From the NCBI GenBank assembly GCA_008638375.1, contig CM018035.1, forward strand, positions 2,097,501 to 2,161,500: a stretch of DNA of 64,000 nt, read 5' to 3'. The notes under the pieces are model-generated. The model did no database searches, was not told the origin of the DNA, and saw nothing but the letters and a program-made list of their open reading frames with translations. A program made the translations under genes and the position numbers. This document shows, piece after piece, positions 12,966-38,209 of this stretch (positions are counted from its first letter, which is position 1; each line of letters starts with the position of its first letter). The stretch is from Nyssa sinensis (taxonomy: Eukaryota > Streptophyta > Magnoliopsida > Cornales > Nyssaceae).

Positions 12966-15110
12966 CTCAATGGTGTCACTAGCCAAATATAGCTGAGAAT
13001 TTTGGTTAGCTATCTTCTTTCTCTTCCCATCTTTCTTTATTCATCCATCTTTTTTTCTTTATATAGTGTTGGAGTTTCCTTTACAAAAAGTGATTAGCTA
13101 AAATAAATAAATAGGATTTTGAGTAAAATTTGGCTAATAGTGTTGAAAATGCTCTTATGTCCTTTGATTTATAAATACACTTCAATGTACACCAATTGCA
13201 AGCAACAATTCCAAATTATTAAGGACAATTGCTCACGTAATCGCACGTGATCATATTTTTATATCCTATAATTTCATATGAGTTTCAAATAGTACTTTAT
13301 AATTTCATATGTGTTTTCAAATAATTCATGAGCAGTTATCATTAACAATTTGGAATAATCATTTACAATTGACCTATATTGAAGTATATTTATGAATCAA
13401 GGGATTCAAATATTTAAATTTAAATTATATTCTTATTTGAAACTAATACGAAAATAGGGTACTAAAATGTATTTAACCCTTGAATTTGATTATGTATATG
13501 TGTATGAAACCATAAATCAAGGTATCAGGATGGATGGTTCAAATGAGAGTGGATATACATGTGAGAAAGCTCAAGGGACTCTCAAGGGGATGTGGTTAGG
13601 AAGAAGGTGAAAGTGGTCTAAAATAGAGAGTGTGGGAATCTGATGGGAGTGCTTGGAAAGCATGAAGAACCCATGAATAAAATGCCACCACAATCTATTC
13701 TCTTCTCTCCCAATATATATCTGTGTGGAAAACACTATTTATGGAAGTCAAGCACGTGTCAAACCGTTAAGAGTTTTGTAATAATTATACTTAGAGCTCT
13801 ACGAGTTTTAAAATAAAATAGTAAAAGGTATGGCAAGTTCAAGGATCTTGAGACATGTTCCAGTAAACTTAATATCCTTAACCTCTAATTCACTTGACAT
13901 AGAGTATCGCATAATGATAAACTTAAGGTTGCCCCCTCAAGCTTTGATTTTTTATCATTAGGAATAGGTTTGGGCTAGTGGGAGAAAGAGCCCTAATTGG
14001 CTCTACACACCTCATATTACATTAGGTGGCCATGATTTGAGTTAAATGCTCTCCTAAACAATTATTATGCTTAATAAAGGGTTCCATCTACTCTCCTCAG
14101 TCTAGCACATACATAAGAGGAGGGTTTCACCTCAAAGAATTGTTTATCCAATTTGACTTAGTGTAATATGAGTGGAGGTAACTTCTTTTTCTAGGTTAGG
14201 AAGATCTCTTATTGGGCTCAACCAAATTCAACATTCCTCTCATCAAATTTGGAAGTATTCCAAGTTTGATGATCCTTGTGCTTCTTATCAAGAAGTTTAT
14301 TGCAATAGTTACTCATTCCATTGAAGTAAATCTCATCGGTGAGATCATAATTACCTCTCAAGACAATGGTTCACAATGACCTCATGTCTCCGTCTTATCT
14401 AAGTATAAGTACTCCCTTATTCAAGATTGACATAGATATTTTGTACATCAGAACATCTATTACCTCTTGTATGAATGAATGTGTCAATCGTGATGATCTA
14501 ATTAAGTTTCAAGTCATTAATGTTTCAAGAATCATTATTTAGTAAGTATAGGTCACATAGTTATTGAGAATTTGAATAAAAGTGTTAGGCCGCTCCAAGC
14601 TAGCCTGTCATGGGCTCGGCATGAAAAAAGTAGGCCTAACATGAATTTACTGGTAGGTTGTGCCGTGTTTGATCTCAATTTCTAGAATATGTTAAGCCTA
14701 TTCCTTCCAAACCACAATCATGACTTAAAAATGAATTTATTTCAAAAATGAATTTATTTCAAAAATAAACTTCACACGACCCTAACCCTAAGCATGACCA
14801 AGAACAACTCATTTAACACAGCTAAATTTGAAATTTATAAATCGAGTTGGGTTTTAAACATGACAGGGAGTCGTATCATCATGTCAGATTAGGCTTTTGT
14901 AATTTTAGGCACAATATGATTAATAATTGGTCTAGCATCGCCCGGTCTGTTGACAATAATGAGCTACATTTTTGTGGCCTATGACGTGCCGGACAGGCCG
15001 AGCCATTTTATAGCTCCAGATTTGAGGTAAGATCAGGACCCACAAAACGGCGTCACTTGACTGTGCATTAGCCATTAAGTAAAACTTAATACTCCTACTA
15101 ATTAACTCTA
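12966..15110. other. Intergenic region between flippase and kinase genes
   Basis: No gene recognised. The 13800-14560 part has more balanced composition than its surroundings and looks like old transposon sequence. It contains an imperfect inverted pair (CCTCATATTACATTAG near 14025 against CTTAGTGTAATATGAG near 14157). The 14585-15005 part has GC-rich ends (GGGCTCGGCATG near 14610; GTGCCGGACAGGCCGAGCC near 14986), suggesting a degenerate dispersed repeat. A small direct repeat of AAAATGAATTTATTTC lies at 14728-14763. Confidence 0.45.
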
Positions 15111-15611
15111 ATAATAAATGTTTATTATATAGGTGGGAAAAGTCCTGCTTCGATTTGATCAACGCGCGAGGTGTGGTGATATCATGATGCCCCCTCCCCT
15201 TTCTCCCTCTGCTCCTCTTCCTCCTCCATCTCTTTCCTTCTTTTCTTCTTTGTTTCTCTCTCCAACTCTGCAACCTAAACCTCCATTAAACTAGACTTCT
15301 AGAGAGAGTCTCTAAACTCCAGGTTTCCTTTATTTATCCTTCGGTTGATCTCCCTCAACAGTCAATACATTCCACTCCATATCGCATTTTCCCCCTTTCT
15401 TCTTTTGATCCCCAAAATCGTTTCTACAATTCATCGCCGTCTGTGAGACCGCAAACTCCAACGCCGTTGGTTTCTGATCATCGGATTGAACGAGGTGGTC
15501 AAGGGTTTGGACGGTTCTATTTTGCTTTTATTTGTTTATTAACAAAATTTTGAGCTAGAGTTTGAATTTATAGCTAGGGTTTCGTTTGATCGTTGGTTTT
15601 GAGACTTTTTG
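15110..15611 (+). promoter_or_regulatory. Core promoter and CT-rich 5' leader of casein kinase gene
   Basis: A TATA-like TTATTATATAGG lies near 15121-15132. The following 15180-15480 stretch is rich in CT tracts, typical of plant 5' leaders. The leader runs to the ATG at 15612 with no obvious intron. It contains a possible 36-codon upstream reading frame at 15184-15294 that starts with two consecutive ATGs and is Pro/Ser/Leu/Phe-rich; whether it is transcribed depends on the true start site. Confidence 0.45.
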
Positions 15612-27774
<12,163 letters not shown>

Positions 27775-28230
27775 TTGTCTCTTGAGTTCCTCTCCCCCTG
27801 TAAAAATTGAACGCTGCTTTCTTATGCACTTGGAGTGGAATCTGTTTGTGTAATTTTTTTTTTTTTATTTTTAAAAAAGAAAAGCTGCTAGCTGAAATTT
27901 AAGGTGGTACAAGTTGGGAGCGTCACTCTAAAAACCACACAATAAGGAAGAAATCGTGGAGTAGCAGAGTGCCAACTGAAACCCACCTGGGTTAGGCTTT
28001 GTCAATACAGATCGAGTTGTGTTGGCACGGTATCAGTTATTATTATTGTTTTTTGCCATCTTTCTTTTATATCATCTCTATTTTTTTCAAGGTTTTATCA
28101 ACATTATAAGCTGTGTTGTGCGTTATAAACACTGTAAAACTGTAACTATGCCATTGTATTGAATTTCCGTTCTCATTTTGTTTTCCAAAAGACTCGGATA
28201 TAATTATTATGAAGCTAAAGATGAGTTTGT
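27775..28230 (+). other. 3' untranslated region of kinase gene
   Basis: Sequence after the stop codon is T/A-rich with no further coding sequence. The transcript end is not defined by a clear AATAAA; it is placed by composition only. Confidence 0.35.
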
Positions 28231-31200
28231 GTTGCACATTTAATGTGACATCTTGCTAACTGTTGGAATTCCAAATATGATATGGTATAAGTTACCAGAG
28301 CTTGTATCATCTCAAATTATACCATTGAGCATTTGTGTGTGTTATTTGCTTGCTTTTCAGTGCTTGTTAATGTTGCTTTGGGAACATCTACATGAATCCT
28401 TTGTTTTGGTGCCCGAGTTGATCAATGACCGGTTGAAGGCTATTCTTATGAAAATCAGGAGGGTTTTGGGTTATACAAATAGAGATAGGCAGCATCATCC
28501 AACAGTTTAAGCTTTTGGGTTGAATAAAGTTTTGTTATTGCATCCTGGTCGGCAGTGATATTGGTATTCAGTTTTTAATATTTGCTGCGGCAGGTTCTTC
28601 TTCTTTCAGCATTATTTTTGTTTGACATGTAGTAAAATTGATTCAGGTCAGTCAAGTGGTCACAAGTGTAACCTTTGATCGACTTGGCAGAATTTTTTTT
28701 TATTTTTTTGAGGGGTTGGTTGATACATCAATTTTGACTGATTGTGATGGTTTGTTAGAAGCATGTAAGAACATTGAGGATGTTGTTGGGTTTGACTCAA
28801 TCATGGCACCAAGTATAGAATGGCTGCTGTAGATTTGTGCAAGTTGCATCAAGAGTTCATTGAATTGAGACGGGCTGTATAAAATGGCATCACAAGAGTA
28901 AAGAGAGAACAATTAATTGCCCAGTGTTCGTATGAATGATTCTTACGCACGTGAAACCACACCCACCAGAAACCCAAATATTAACTTAACTCGTAACTGC
29001 CCATGTGGAAGGAATTTATAATGAAAGGAAGGTGGTTTAGAATAGATGACACTGAAGCCGAAGCGTATAGTGGACCAGTGACATTATTTGTTTGTCGATG
29101 GAAAATAAATTTGAAGATGATCAGTCAATGATATAGAAATGAAGTCCGTACTAAGAGTGAATAATCTACATCAAATGACCGTGGATCTCAAAATGAGATG
29201 ACAGGGAAAAAGTAGAGACAGCCTAATCAAGACAGATTTTAGGGTACATTTATAGTGCTTGAAGAAGCAGAGATTATACTAGTCACAAAAAAATTGTGAT
29301 AGTCATGGTAGTGTTTAAAGTGATGTGAGTAAGTTATTTATAGTAGTCTCATCACGTGAGTTTGTTAGAATGTTAGAATATAACATTACTCATTACAAAC
29401 TACCCACTTTATTGGTTATGCTCGATGTTAGCCAAGTACTCACATTGTTCATTTCTATAGAGAAGAACAAAGTCTTCAAGTATATGTAGAAACAAGAAAA
29501 TGGGGCATTCGCAAGGATTTAAAACTATCGACTCTAATGATTGGCTAAATTATTTTTTTTTTTAAATAAATAAATGGCACAGAGGGCTTGTGTTTCTGTG
29601 CTGAGTAATAGGCTTACAATGAAGATATGAGAAGGGAGCTTAGGATAGATGACATTCAGATGGCAATGAGATTTATAAATAATGTTCTCTTTTGTTTTTG
29701 AAATGTGATTTTGATGTATCTTTGAATATTTCATAGAGTCCATTCTTTTGAGTTCCTTGTAGTTGGATGGTTTACATTGGAATTTGGGAGTTGAATTTTG
29801 TTATATTTTTTTTTATGTATTTTATGTTAGGTTGTATTTTATTTGACTAGGAATTGTCAATTGTTGCATACTATATATGTTGTAAGTTGAATTGGGAGCC
29901 AATTATTTGTAATTTATTGCCTTTTTCCTACAATTAGAATATTAAGCAAGTTTGACCTTCATTTGTTGATCTCCATGTGAAGAGGAAGACAAAATAGGAG
30001 GCACTTTTATTCAAAATAATGCATTAATAGATTTGAAGTTTATGTGAGATCCACCTCTATACACACACACACACACATATATAATAAATATTACATGTTG
30101 TGCAAAAGTAACCAAAACAAATAGTGAATTAATTTCAAATCAAAAAGATAAGTAAACATGTATAGAGAAGACACACGATATACGTGATTCGATCAAATTT
30201 TTACGTCTACAGATGACGATAATTAATTTACTATGTATCAAAAATTACAAAAATAAAATACTCACAAATCTAAAATCTCCTTTTACACCTAATGAGAGCT
30301 ACAAAGTGGCTCCCCTCACATAATACTTCAACTCTAAAATAATAATACTTTTATATAAGAGAATAAAGAAATGTCAAATCTGAAACAAATAGGCACTCAA
30401 ATTTCATACATGCTTGAATGGAGAAACATTTTTTGTTCAGAGAGGAACCAATTTTCCGTTCATAAGAAAAGGCTACTGAAAATTACGGAAAACAAAATCG
30501 GGACAAAAAATTCTCTTATCAGATCATTTCAAATAGCAAATAAGTCATCAAAAACCCGAATAAATTCAATCACCCAATAAATACAAACTGTTGCATCAAA
30601 AAAATTTCCCTTCTGTTTTGTGGGTCAAAGTGAAAAATCAATTTGGTATCCTTCGCTTTTAAATTCTGACCAAACAAGAAGCTAGATTTTTTAATGAAAT
30701 CCAGCAAAGATTTGGAAAACAAAAAAAAACCAAAACAAAAACAAAATAAAAAACAATAGCAAAAGTGAAAGGAAAAAAAAAATAAGAAGGACGTAAACAA
30801 ATTAGATAATGGTTGTACTCTCAAGTCACTCAAACCATATAAGAGTTAATGTAATTTTTTAATATATTCATATAGGAGTTAATAAAATCTTTTGGTGTTA
30901 AATAATAAAGCGTCTTAGTTTTAAGTAATGCAATTATGTTAGGTAAATTCAAAAGACTTTATTGACTTCCATCAGCACATATCAAGAAATTGCATTTATA
31001 AACATCCACCAACACTCGAACAACCACGTTAATAAATAAAAAGATCTGATAAAATGTTACAATAAGTAAGAATGGCAACGGGGCTGGATGCCCTTGTTAT
31101 TCAAAGTTTATAAAATCAATTTTATTTTAACAGTAAAAATTATTTTTTAAAAAAAGTACAGAATTTGTTTTCTATATTTTGTAAATACAAAAACTGGATA

Positions 31201-32976
31201 CTGAAAAATTTAAATTACGGAGAATGGAAACTAATTTTATTATAAAATTTAAAATGAGTTATGATTACAGAATTGGAACCAGAAACAGATTAGTGTTTAA
31301 AAACAATACATAGAATTAATCAAAAAGAAAAATAGAAATTAAAAAAACTTACAAGTTTCTGAATCAAGAAGATAGAACAAACCAAATCTAGTATTTTACA
31401 TCATCTCCTTAATACAAATTACACCCTCGTATTTGGTGCTTACAAGTTGAGTGGACATCGGCCTCCCAAGATGAAGTAGTTTCATACAGAGAAGAAGTAT
31501 TGCAGACTCTATATACAACGAACCAGACTTATGTTCTGAACTCTCTCAAATTGAATGTATGAACATATAGAAAATGCTAATGACTTCAAATGATTATGCA
31601 AGTGTATACGGTGGTGTTTATATAGAGCATTTGTGTTTGTTTAGTACAAACACGAAGACCAACAATCGCAACAATTCAATAAACAACCACATTGGAAAGA
31701 AAACAATTCGGTCAAAATTCAAACCAAAGATAATCATAAAACGACGTTAGTTTTAGATTTAAACCAACCTGGTAACTAAACAACAACATTTTAGATTGTG
31801 CATCAGTTTTGAAAAATTATTTAAATGAATTTTTTTCAAAAAGATATATACACAGCGAGTCAAGGCCCAAATCCAAACCGGTTCAGGACTGAGGCATGCA
31901 CGGTGAACCAAGCATGTGCTAGGTCCTAATTTTTTAACAAAACTTGGGTACCCCTAAGGGCTCAAACCTTCTTCAAGGTAATTGTATATATATACTCTTT
32001 AAAAGTCTTGTACCCTATCCTATATTGGATACAAGTTTTTCACAAGTTTCAACGTTTTTATTATCATTTTCAAGTTGTAATGTTTGGAGGTAATTTTTTA
32101 TTCACTCATTAATGTTTTTGAGCAACTCAATACATGATCTTAATCTCCTCATAAATAAGAACACATTTACATGTGGACCCATTATAATTTTAGTTCAACG
32201 ATAGCCAAAAAATTACTGACAAAACCCATTATTTCTAACCGTTCTCTTCCCCAATTTCAACCTTGCTTATATTTTTCACCCCGTTCTGTCTAGAAATTCA
32301 CCTTAACTCAGACTCCATTTATAATCCACATCCTACCCCACCCAGAATCCCAACTTTTTTTTTTTCAAAGCAAGTTTTTTTTTGGTAGGTAAATAAAAAA
32401 TTTATTGCTAAAACAATAATTATTAAAAAAAACAATATAAGTGTGATATATATGAAAAACTTTAAAATTAATTTTATACATTGTGATTTATTAATAAATT
32501 TAATATATATAAATATTTTTAAAAAAATTGATATATAAACTAGTGGAGTTAAGAATAGAATGACCATCTCCTCATTCCAACAAAATTTTCAAAACCTTAA
32601 TCAAATTTCGTATATAAATATCTCATACCCATCTCATAATGAAATGGACGAATAATCATCGTACCCATCTCATTAAAAGTTGAACGAATAATCGACGGAA
32701 TAGAATGGGATGAGATAAATTGCAATCCAAAAGATAAAGATATCATTACTCAATAGCTCAGAATCCTACTACAGCAGAAGCTGCTGCTTTTTAACTTGAT
32801 TTTAGAAATTGGTATATTGATATGTGTGCATTATGAATAAGACTACAACTTGTGAGAAGAGTTGCAATTGCACACAGTGACATTGAAATCTTCTCCTTTC
32901 TTTTTTTCATTTTCTTGCTAAAATAAGTATAAACTAAGAGTCTTGAAACAGAAAGATTGATTCATGTAGCATGTAA

Positions 32977-33124
32977 ATAGGAATCAGATTTAACGGCATG
33001 TCCCCATTGAGTCGAAAAGTGGATGCTGCCAGAGCAATTTGAACTGTAGGATAGGAATCAGATTTAACGGCATGTCCCCATTGAGTCGAAAAGTGGATGC
33101 TGCCAGAGCAATTTGAACTGTAGG
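32977..33124. repeat. Perfect tandem duplication, 74-bp unit
   Basis: The unit starting ATAGGAATCAGATTTAACGG is present at 32977-33050 and again at 33051-33124 with no difference that I can see. Perfect identity in a surrounding region full of decayed repeats implies a recent event. The second unit's end forms the left arm of the hairpin listed next. Confidence 0.9.
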
Positions 33125-33146
33125 ACAGTTCAAATTGCTCTGGCAG
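33100..33146. repeat. Perfect inverted repeat: 22-bp arms, 3-base spacer
   Basis: The left arm (33100-33121, starting CTGCCAGAGCAATTTG) and the right arm (33125-33146, ending CAAATTGCTCTGGCAG) are exact reverse complements separated by AGG. Transcribed from either strand this folds into a stable stem-loop, but a 3-nt loop with 22-bp stem is shorter than a normal plant miRNA precursor. It may have arisen by template switching during replication. Confidence 0.9.
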
Positions 33147-33608
33147 ATGCCTCTTTTGCTCTGACAATAAGGTACCCTTTCCCAGAATTCGGTTTCAAAT
33201 TTTGCAAAAACCTAACAGAGAAACAGAATGAAAATTCACAAGATCAAAGGCTCACAGACAGAACCCAATTAGCCAAATGAATTTTCAAATGAAAATCATG
33301 TGCAAATTATAGTTTAATTGAATCTCAAAAACACTTGCAATTACAAAAAGCAACCAACCCATATAGAGAAATTGATCATACTGGCTTGTAGTTGTGGATT
33401 TCAAACATAATATACTGATCCCATTTCATATATATGGAGAAAAGTTCCTTAGAACTCAAAGAAGCAAAGAACATATCAGCACCAAAATGAAAAACCCAAT
33501 TTATGAAAGAACTACTGTAGGATTTTAACTATATATAAGCACTGATATATATATTCGGATAATCCATGAGAGACATCATAAAACACAAAGATCAGCAATA
33601 CCCAGAAA

Positions 33609-33968
33609 TCACCGCCATCCATAGACAACTTGGGTGCAGGTGTCCTTGATCCACCTGAAACTCTTCCTCAGAGAACCCTTCATCTTGCCCTCCACAGCAT
33701 ACACCTTATAGCTAGCAACCCTCTTCTTTCTCTGCAACTCAGGATCATTGAAGCTCCAACTTTTTAAAGAAGACCCAACACTGCTCTTCCCTTTCTTGAT
33801 CTTCATCTCCTTGCCCATCTGGGATGGCTGTACAGATGAAGCATAAGAAGTACTGTAACTCCTCAGATCATGCATACTAGTGGGAGGAGCTGGCCTGCCT
33901 CCATAGTAGCTCTCCATCTGCATCCTGTCATTCCTATCTATACATGACTTAGATCTGAAATTCTCCAT
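33609..33968 (-). CDS. DUF3511 family protein
   Basis: Single-exon gene, 119 aa, start ATG at 33968. The C-terminal 46 residues (about 74-119) match the plant-specific DUF3511 domain: PELQRKKRVASYKVY, VEGKMKGSLRKSFRWIK and the terminal TQVVYGWR. The N-terminal half is Ser/Tyr-rich with a lysine cluster (KEMKIKKGK) and no signal peptide or membrane segment. The family is small, basic and of unknown function. A TATA-like TATATAAAA on the minus strand at about 34140-34148 is a plausible promoter element about 175 bp upstream of the ATG. Family assignment is firm from the C-terminal signature; I assign no role. Confidence 0.9.
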   Translation of the reverse strand: MENFRSKSCIDRNDRMQMESYYGGRPAPPTSMHDLRSYSTSYASSVQPSQMGKEMKIKKGKSSVGSSLKSWSFNDPELQRKKRVASYKVYAVEGKMKGSLRKSFRWIKDTCTQVVYGWR

Positions 33969-34664
33969 GACTAGCTAGTACACAAAGATTGACCAAGAAA
34001 GGGAGGAAGAAGAAGAGCAAGGGGGGTAGGAAAAGTTTGTTTGGGTTTGGCTTTAATTTTGTAGTCTTGTTATTGAATTTGATGAATTGGGAACAGCTCA
34101 AGGTGGGGGTGTTTTTTTAATCTTTATTACTTTTCTTTTTTTATATATAAAATAAAAAAATGGAATTTATTCAGACCTTGAATTTGCATATGAAGCAGCT
34201 GAATATGAAAATGGTCTTTGATGGCTATCGGCCACAATACCACATGGAGAGGTCAATGTTGTTGACCGTTAGTACCGAAAAGTAAAAAAGATGGAAAACA
34301 TAACGGTAACGGGGATGAAAAAGGGAAGTGAAATTATACTCAAGTCCCCAAGTTATTTTATAATTACAAAAACTTCTTTTTTGCTTTTTGGAAATTCTTT
34401 TACCTTTTTTTACCCTATTTATATTATTTAATTAAAATAGCAAAAAATTAGGATCGATATTCTATTCAAGTGATGCAAATACTTATTTTTTATGAAGTTA
34501 ACGTAAGTTCAATTCTCTTTTATCCATCGTTGTATAAAAAAAATTAATAAATTTTATTTTATTTACCATTACAGAAAATGTGTCCAAACTAAAAAAAAAT
34601 AAAAATTTAAATACATCTATTCAAGAGCCCTATGTAAAACTATAAACTGAGCTAAGTTAAGAAG

Positions 34665-34950
34665 TTGGTTCTTTAAGCTTAGTTTGCTAAAATTAATGAC
34701 TTTTCACAATCAAGTTTAATTTATTTATATTTCAAGTTATTCTTAAATGAGCTTTTAATCCAATCGATTATAAACAAATCTAAATAAGTTTAATTTTTTT
34801 TATATAATATTAAAATATTTTATTAATTTATTAAGTTGAGTTTAAATCAAGTTTAATAAATTAATAAAATTTAAAATATGTTTAAATTTTTATTTCATGA
34901 ACTGATCTTATATAAGCCGAACTCAAATAACTTGGAAACATGCCGTAAAA
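34665..34950. repeat. Dispersed repeat, copy 1 (related to 36340-36675)
   Basis: Shares with 36340-36675 the ordered blocks TATTTCAAGT, GAGTTTAAATCAAGTTTAATAAAT (GAGCTCGAATCAAACTCAATAAAT in the other copy), AAAATATGTT and CGAACTCAAATAACTTG-type ends. Divergence is substantial. Probably an old transposon fragment; class unknown. Confidence 0.5.
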
Positions 34951-35224
34951 AATTAAGTTTGAAAATATTGATTAAACAAATTACTTGAGTAGGATTTAAT
35001 AGGGAAAGATTGACATCAAGAAATAAAAGATTTTAATATGAAATTTCTATCCTTATTGGGTCATATATACTATTTTAAAATTCTAATTAGGATGATTGGT
35101 AAAAACATTTAATGATGGAAAAGACTGAGAAATGAATGAGATGGGCCCACAATTGAAATGATGGTGTTGCTCATCTTGGACTGATGAGCAAAATATCATA
35201 GGATTGCTGTAATTCAGTGGAAAA

Positions 35225-35700
35225 AAGTTCAGTGAACGATAGCATGCCATTATTATGATTTGAATATTATTATAAAATTTATATAATTTATAAAAATAAT
35301 AAATTATAATGATCGTAGTAGCACGATGTTATCATCCATTGTTTTTTTTTTTTTTTTTTCTCATTCATTTCATGATGTCATTTTAATTGAGTGTAAGAAT
35401 AATGTGTTCCCACCTCCTATTCTCTTATAAAAGAAAAGAAAAAGATGTAGTGTAAATGTTTTGCCATGATATTTTTGGATCAAATTTAAATATTTTGTAG
35501 TAGATTCTCGTGTAAAAGTGATAAAAATATATAATAAATTGATTTAATAAAATAGAATAAATACAAAATTTACGTGATTTAATAAAATATTGCAATAGTA
35601 TCGTTCTATCGTCATTGTGATTTGAGCATTATTATAAGATCCACATAAATTTTACAAAAATAAAAAATTATAATAACAGTAGTACGATGATTTGAAATAT
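35225..35700. repeat. Pair of about 105-bp dispersed repeats
   Basis: Blocks at about 35228-35337 and 35588-35695 share GATTTGAATATTATTATAA/GATTTGAGCATTATTATAA, ATAAATTATAAT/AAAAATTATAAT and GTAGTAGCACGATG/CAGTAGTACGATG. Non-coding and of unknown class. Confidence 0.5.
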
Positions 35701-36339
35701 ATGAATTATATAAAACAACACCCTTATATATATATATATAAATTACAAAAAATACAAAAGAAACGAAACAATCGGAAATAAACAAATAAAACGGATCAAA
35801 AAAAATTTATCATAAAAAATCATGATGAATTTAGAATAACAACTAAATAATTTTACAAAATATTCAAATTTGAACATAATTCGATAAAATATTTTTACCG
35901 AACTTTTTTTCTCCCATCCCATGGTAAAAGTAAAACCTTGTACGCGTGAAAACATAGAACACCAGTGATCTGAATTTGTGGGGTGTGAAAAAAGGTGGGC
36001 GGTGAATTAGACAGAAGGAATTTTTGTTGATTCATAATAAAAGTAGTCTTAACATAGACATAGTAGACTTGAATCTTATTAAATTGAAAGATTTAGAATG
36101 AATGAGAACTCTATTGGCTCCATACTTCATTTTCACAGTAGGCCCTCCATCTATTTGGGTTAGTTGCATGAGTTTTTTTTATTTAGTTATCATTATCTTT
36201 TGATTAATAAATGTTTAGATAGTGATAGCAAATACTGGAATCTAATCTTGTCAGGATCCTTAAACAAAAAGAGAGAGAGAGAGAGAGAACTATCTAAATT
36301 TTGAAAAGTTATCAAGGTGAGACTATCATTTTTAACGAT

Positions 36340-36675
36340 AAATGAGTTGAGACGGATCGAGTCGAGATAAATAATGAGTTGGTCAAGTTGGATTTATTAA
36401 AATAAATAAATTTTAAATTATATTTAAATTCGACTTATTAATATTTCAAGTCGATCTGACGAGTCTTTAATCGAGTTGATTGTAAGGCGAGATCGAGGAG
36501 CTTGATTTTTTATATAGTATTAGACTATTAGATAATCTTTGGCTTAACGAGTCGAGCTCGAATCAAACTCAATAAATTTACTGTGTCTCAAAATATGTTC
36601 AAAATTGTCTAGTTAATTTTGTGAGCCGATCTCGAACAAGTCTTTAATCGAATCAAACTCAAATAACTTGACTTA
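36340..36675. repeat. Dispersed repeat, copy 2 (related to 34665-34950)
   Basis: Rich in GAGTCGAG/GAGCTCGA words, with the same block order as the copy at 34665-34950, ending CAAACTCAAATAACTTGAC. No coding potential. Confidence 0.5.
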
Positions 36676-37372
36676 CAATCCTATTATCATTTTACATCAC
36701 TATCTAATGTGATATAACGATGTCAAGATTTACAATAAATAAGTTTTTCATAAATTTAAGAAAGTTGAAGAGTAGAGTCTTATTAGATGGGTCTTTTTGA
36801 GTTTTAATTCATTCTAATCCAATTGAAAGTCTCTCTATATCAAATAATTGAAATGCAGATGATTCATTTCTCTAGTAGCAATTTACAAAGTGGACCTCAC
36901 ATATAGTTGGTCTTTTATCTTGTGAGAAAAATGAAGAGGCTCCAACCCAACCGACAAAAAAAAAAAAAATTATAACAAAAAAGAAAAGAAATTGTGGTGT
37001 GAAGTGAACCAGAAATCTTACAAAAGCAGAGGAGGTGAGGACAGGTTACAGCAACAAAGAAAGCTTTATTATATATGGGGTGGGTTTTTGCCATAAATTA
37101 AGGCCCAAAAGGTGAGAGGGAGCGGACATTGAGTTACGGGTTGATTGGGCCCCACTTTGATAAAAATTAGGTTGGAGTATTGACCAAATCTCAGCTTGCT
37201 TTGGAGGGTAGTGATTTTGTGTAGATAGCCGCTATTTACAACCATGCATCCTGATGAATGAATGAATAAATCAAAGCTGTTGATTTTTTAATTTTAAGTC
37301 ATTGCTTTGATGGGAGGGCTTAGGCACTAATACAATCGTATCAATCGTAGGCTTTGAGCTGATTGCATATTA

Positions 37373-37373
<1 letters not shown>

Positions 37374-37408
<35 letters not shown>
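37374..37408. repeat. GT dinucleotide microsatellite
   Basis: About 17 uninterrupted GT units in intergenic DNA. Confidence 0.95.
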
Positions 37409-37409
<1 letters not shown>

Positions 37410-38157
37410 CTGAATTATTAGGTGTGGGCCTCAATTTAAAGCTCAAAGCCTGTTCCCCCTAACCCACAACAATATCTTTCTTTTTAATTTTTTTTTTTTA
37501 TCTTTTGAGAATTCGACATAAACCACCGCTAATAAGATAAATTTGAAAAAGTTTAAGTAAAAAACATCTTATCACAGTTGTCTACAATAATAAATAGGCT
37601 TTTATTTTACGTAATTAATATTTATAATTAATAATTTTTAGTTTCATATTAAAAGTTTAAATAAATTTAATAAGATTATATATTTATAATTAAAAAAATT
37701 ATTTTAATTTTTTAATGACAAGCATATTTTTATTTTAACTAAGGTAATCTTGTATTGCATTTGAATGTGTTAATTATAATTAATTTAATAGAACAAATAA
37801 AAATTAAATATATATATATATTTTTAATTAAATGAGTACCTCCATAAAGAACTGTCCTATTTCAGCATGAAATTTAAACAGATCTGAAAAGACTTTGATT
37901 TGTTTGTAGGGTGGATTGAAGGACTTCCCTACCTCATTACCATTTCTTACGTGTGTCTTGTTTCAAAGAATCAATCTCACATTAACTAGGTAACGAGTGA
38001 ACATTGGCACCACTCAACCCCATTTTGTTCATTTTCTTTCTTTCTTTAGTTTTTTGCCTTCTGTCTTTACATTCACTGTTAGACGTCCACCAATCAAAGT
38101 TTTGTCAACATCATACAAAGATATTGAGAATTAATTGACCAAACACACTAACAATAT

Positions 38158-38194
<37 letters not shown>

Positions 38195-38209
38195 GGAGGG
38201 GGGGGGGGG
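38158..38209. repeat. Compound microsatellite (TA)n(GA)n(G)n
   Basis: A TA run, then a GA run, then GGGAGGG and a G run of about 12, in intergenic DNA. Confidence 0.95.

Larger units (their letters stand above)
28230..33600. other. Intergenic region, no gene recognised
   Basis: Reading frames here (for example 28253-28510, 28638-28832, 30570-30833) have no recognisable domains and biased composition, and look like chance. An AC microsatellite lies at 30060-30077 and several poly(A)/poly(T) runs are present. The only distinctive structure is the tandem repeat with hairpin at 32977-33146. Confidence 0.5.

Noticed and set aside
14776..14795. Interstitial telomeric repeat (CCCTAACCCTAA)
   Set aside because: Only two six-base units, and not the usual plant CCCTAAA form; chance sequence.
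28253..28832. Frames of 85 and 64 codons after the kinase gene
   Set aside because: No similarity to known families and no supporting gene structure; likely chance.
37374..37408. Biologically special repeat array or CRISPR-like structure
   Set aside because: Plain GT microsatellite; no array of spaced direct repeats exists anywhere in the window, and the DNA is nuclear plant sequence.
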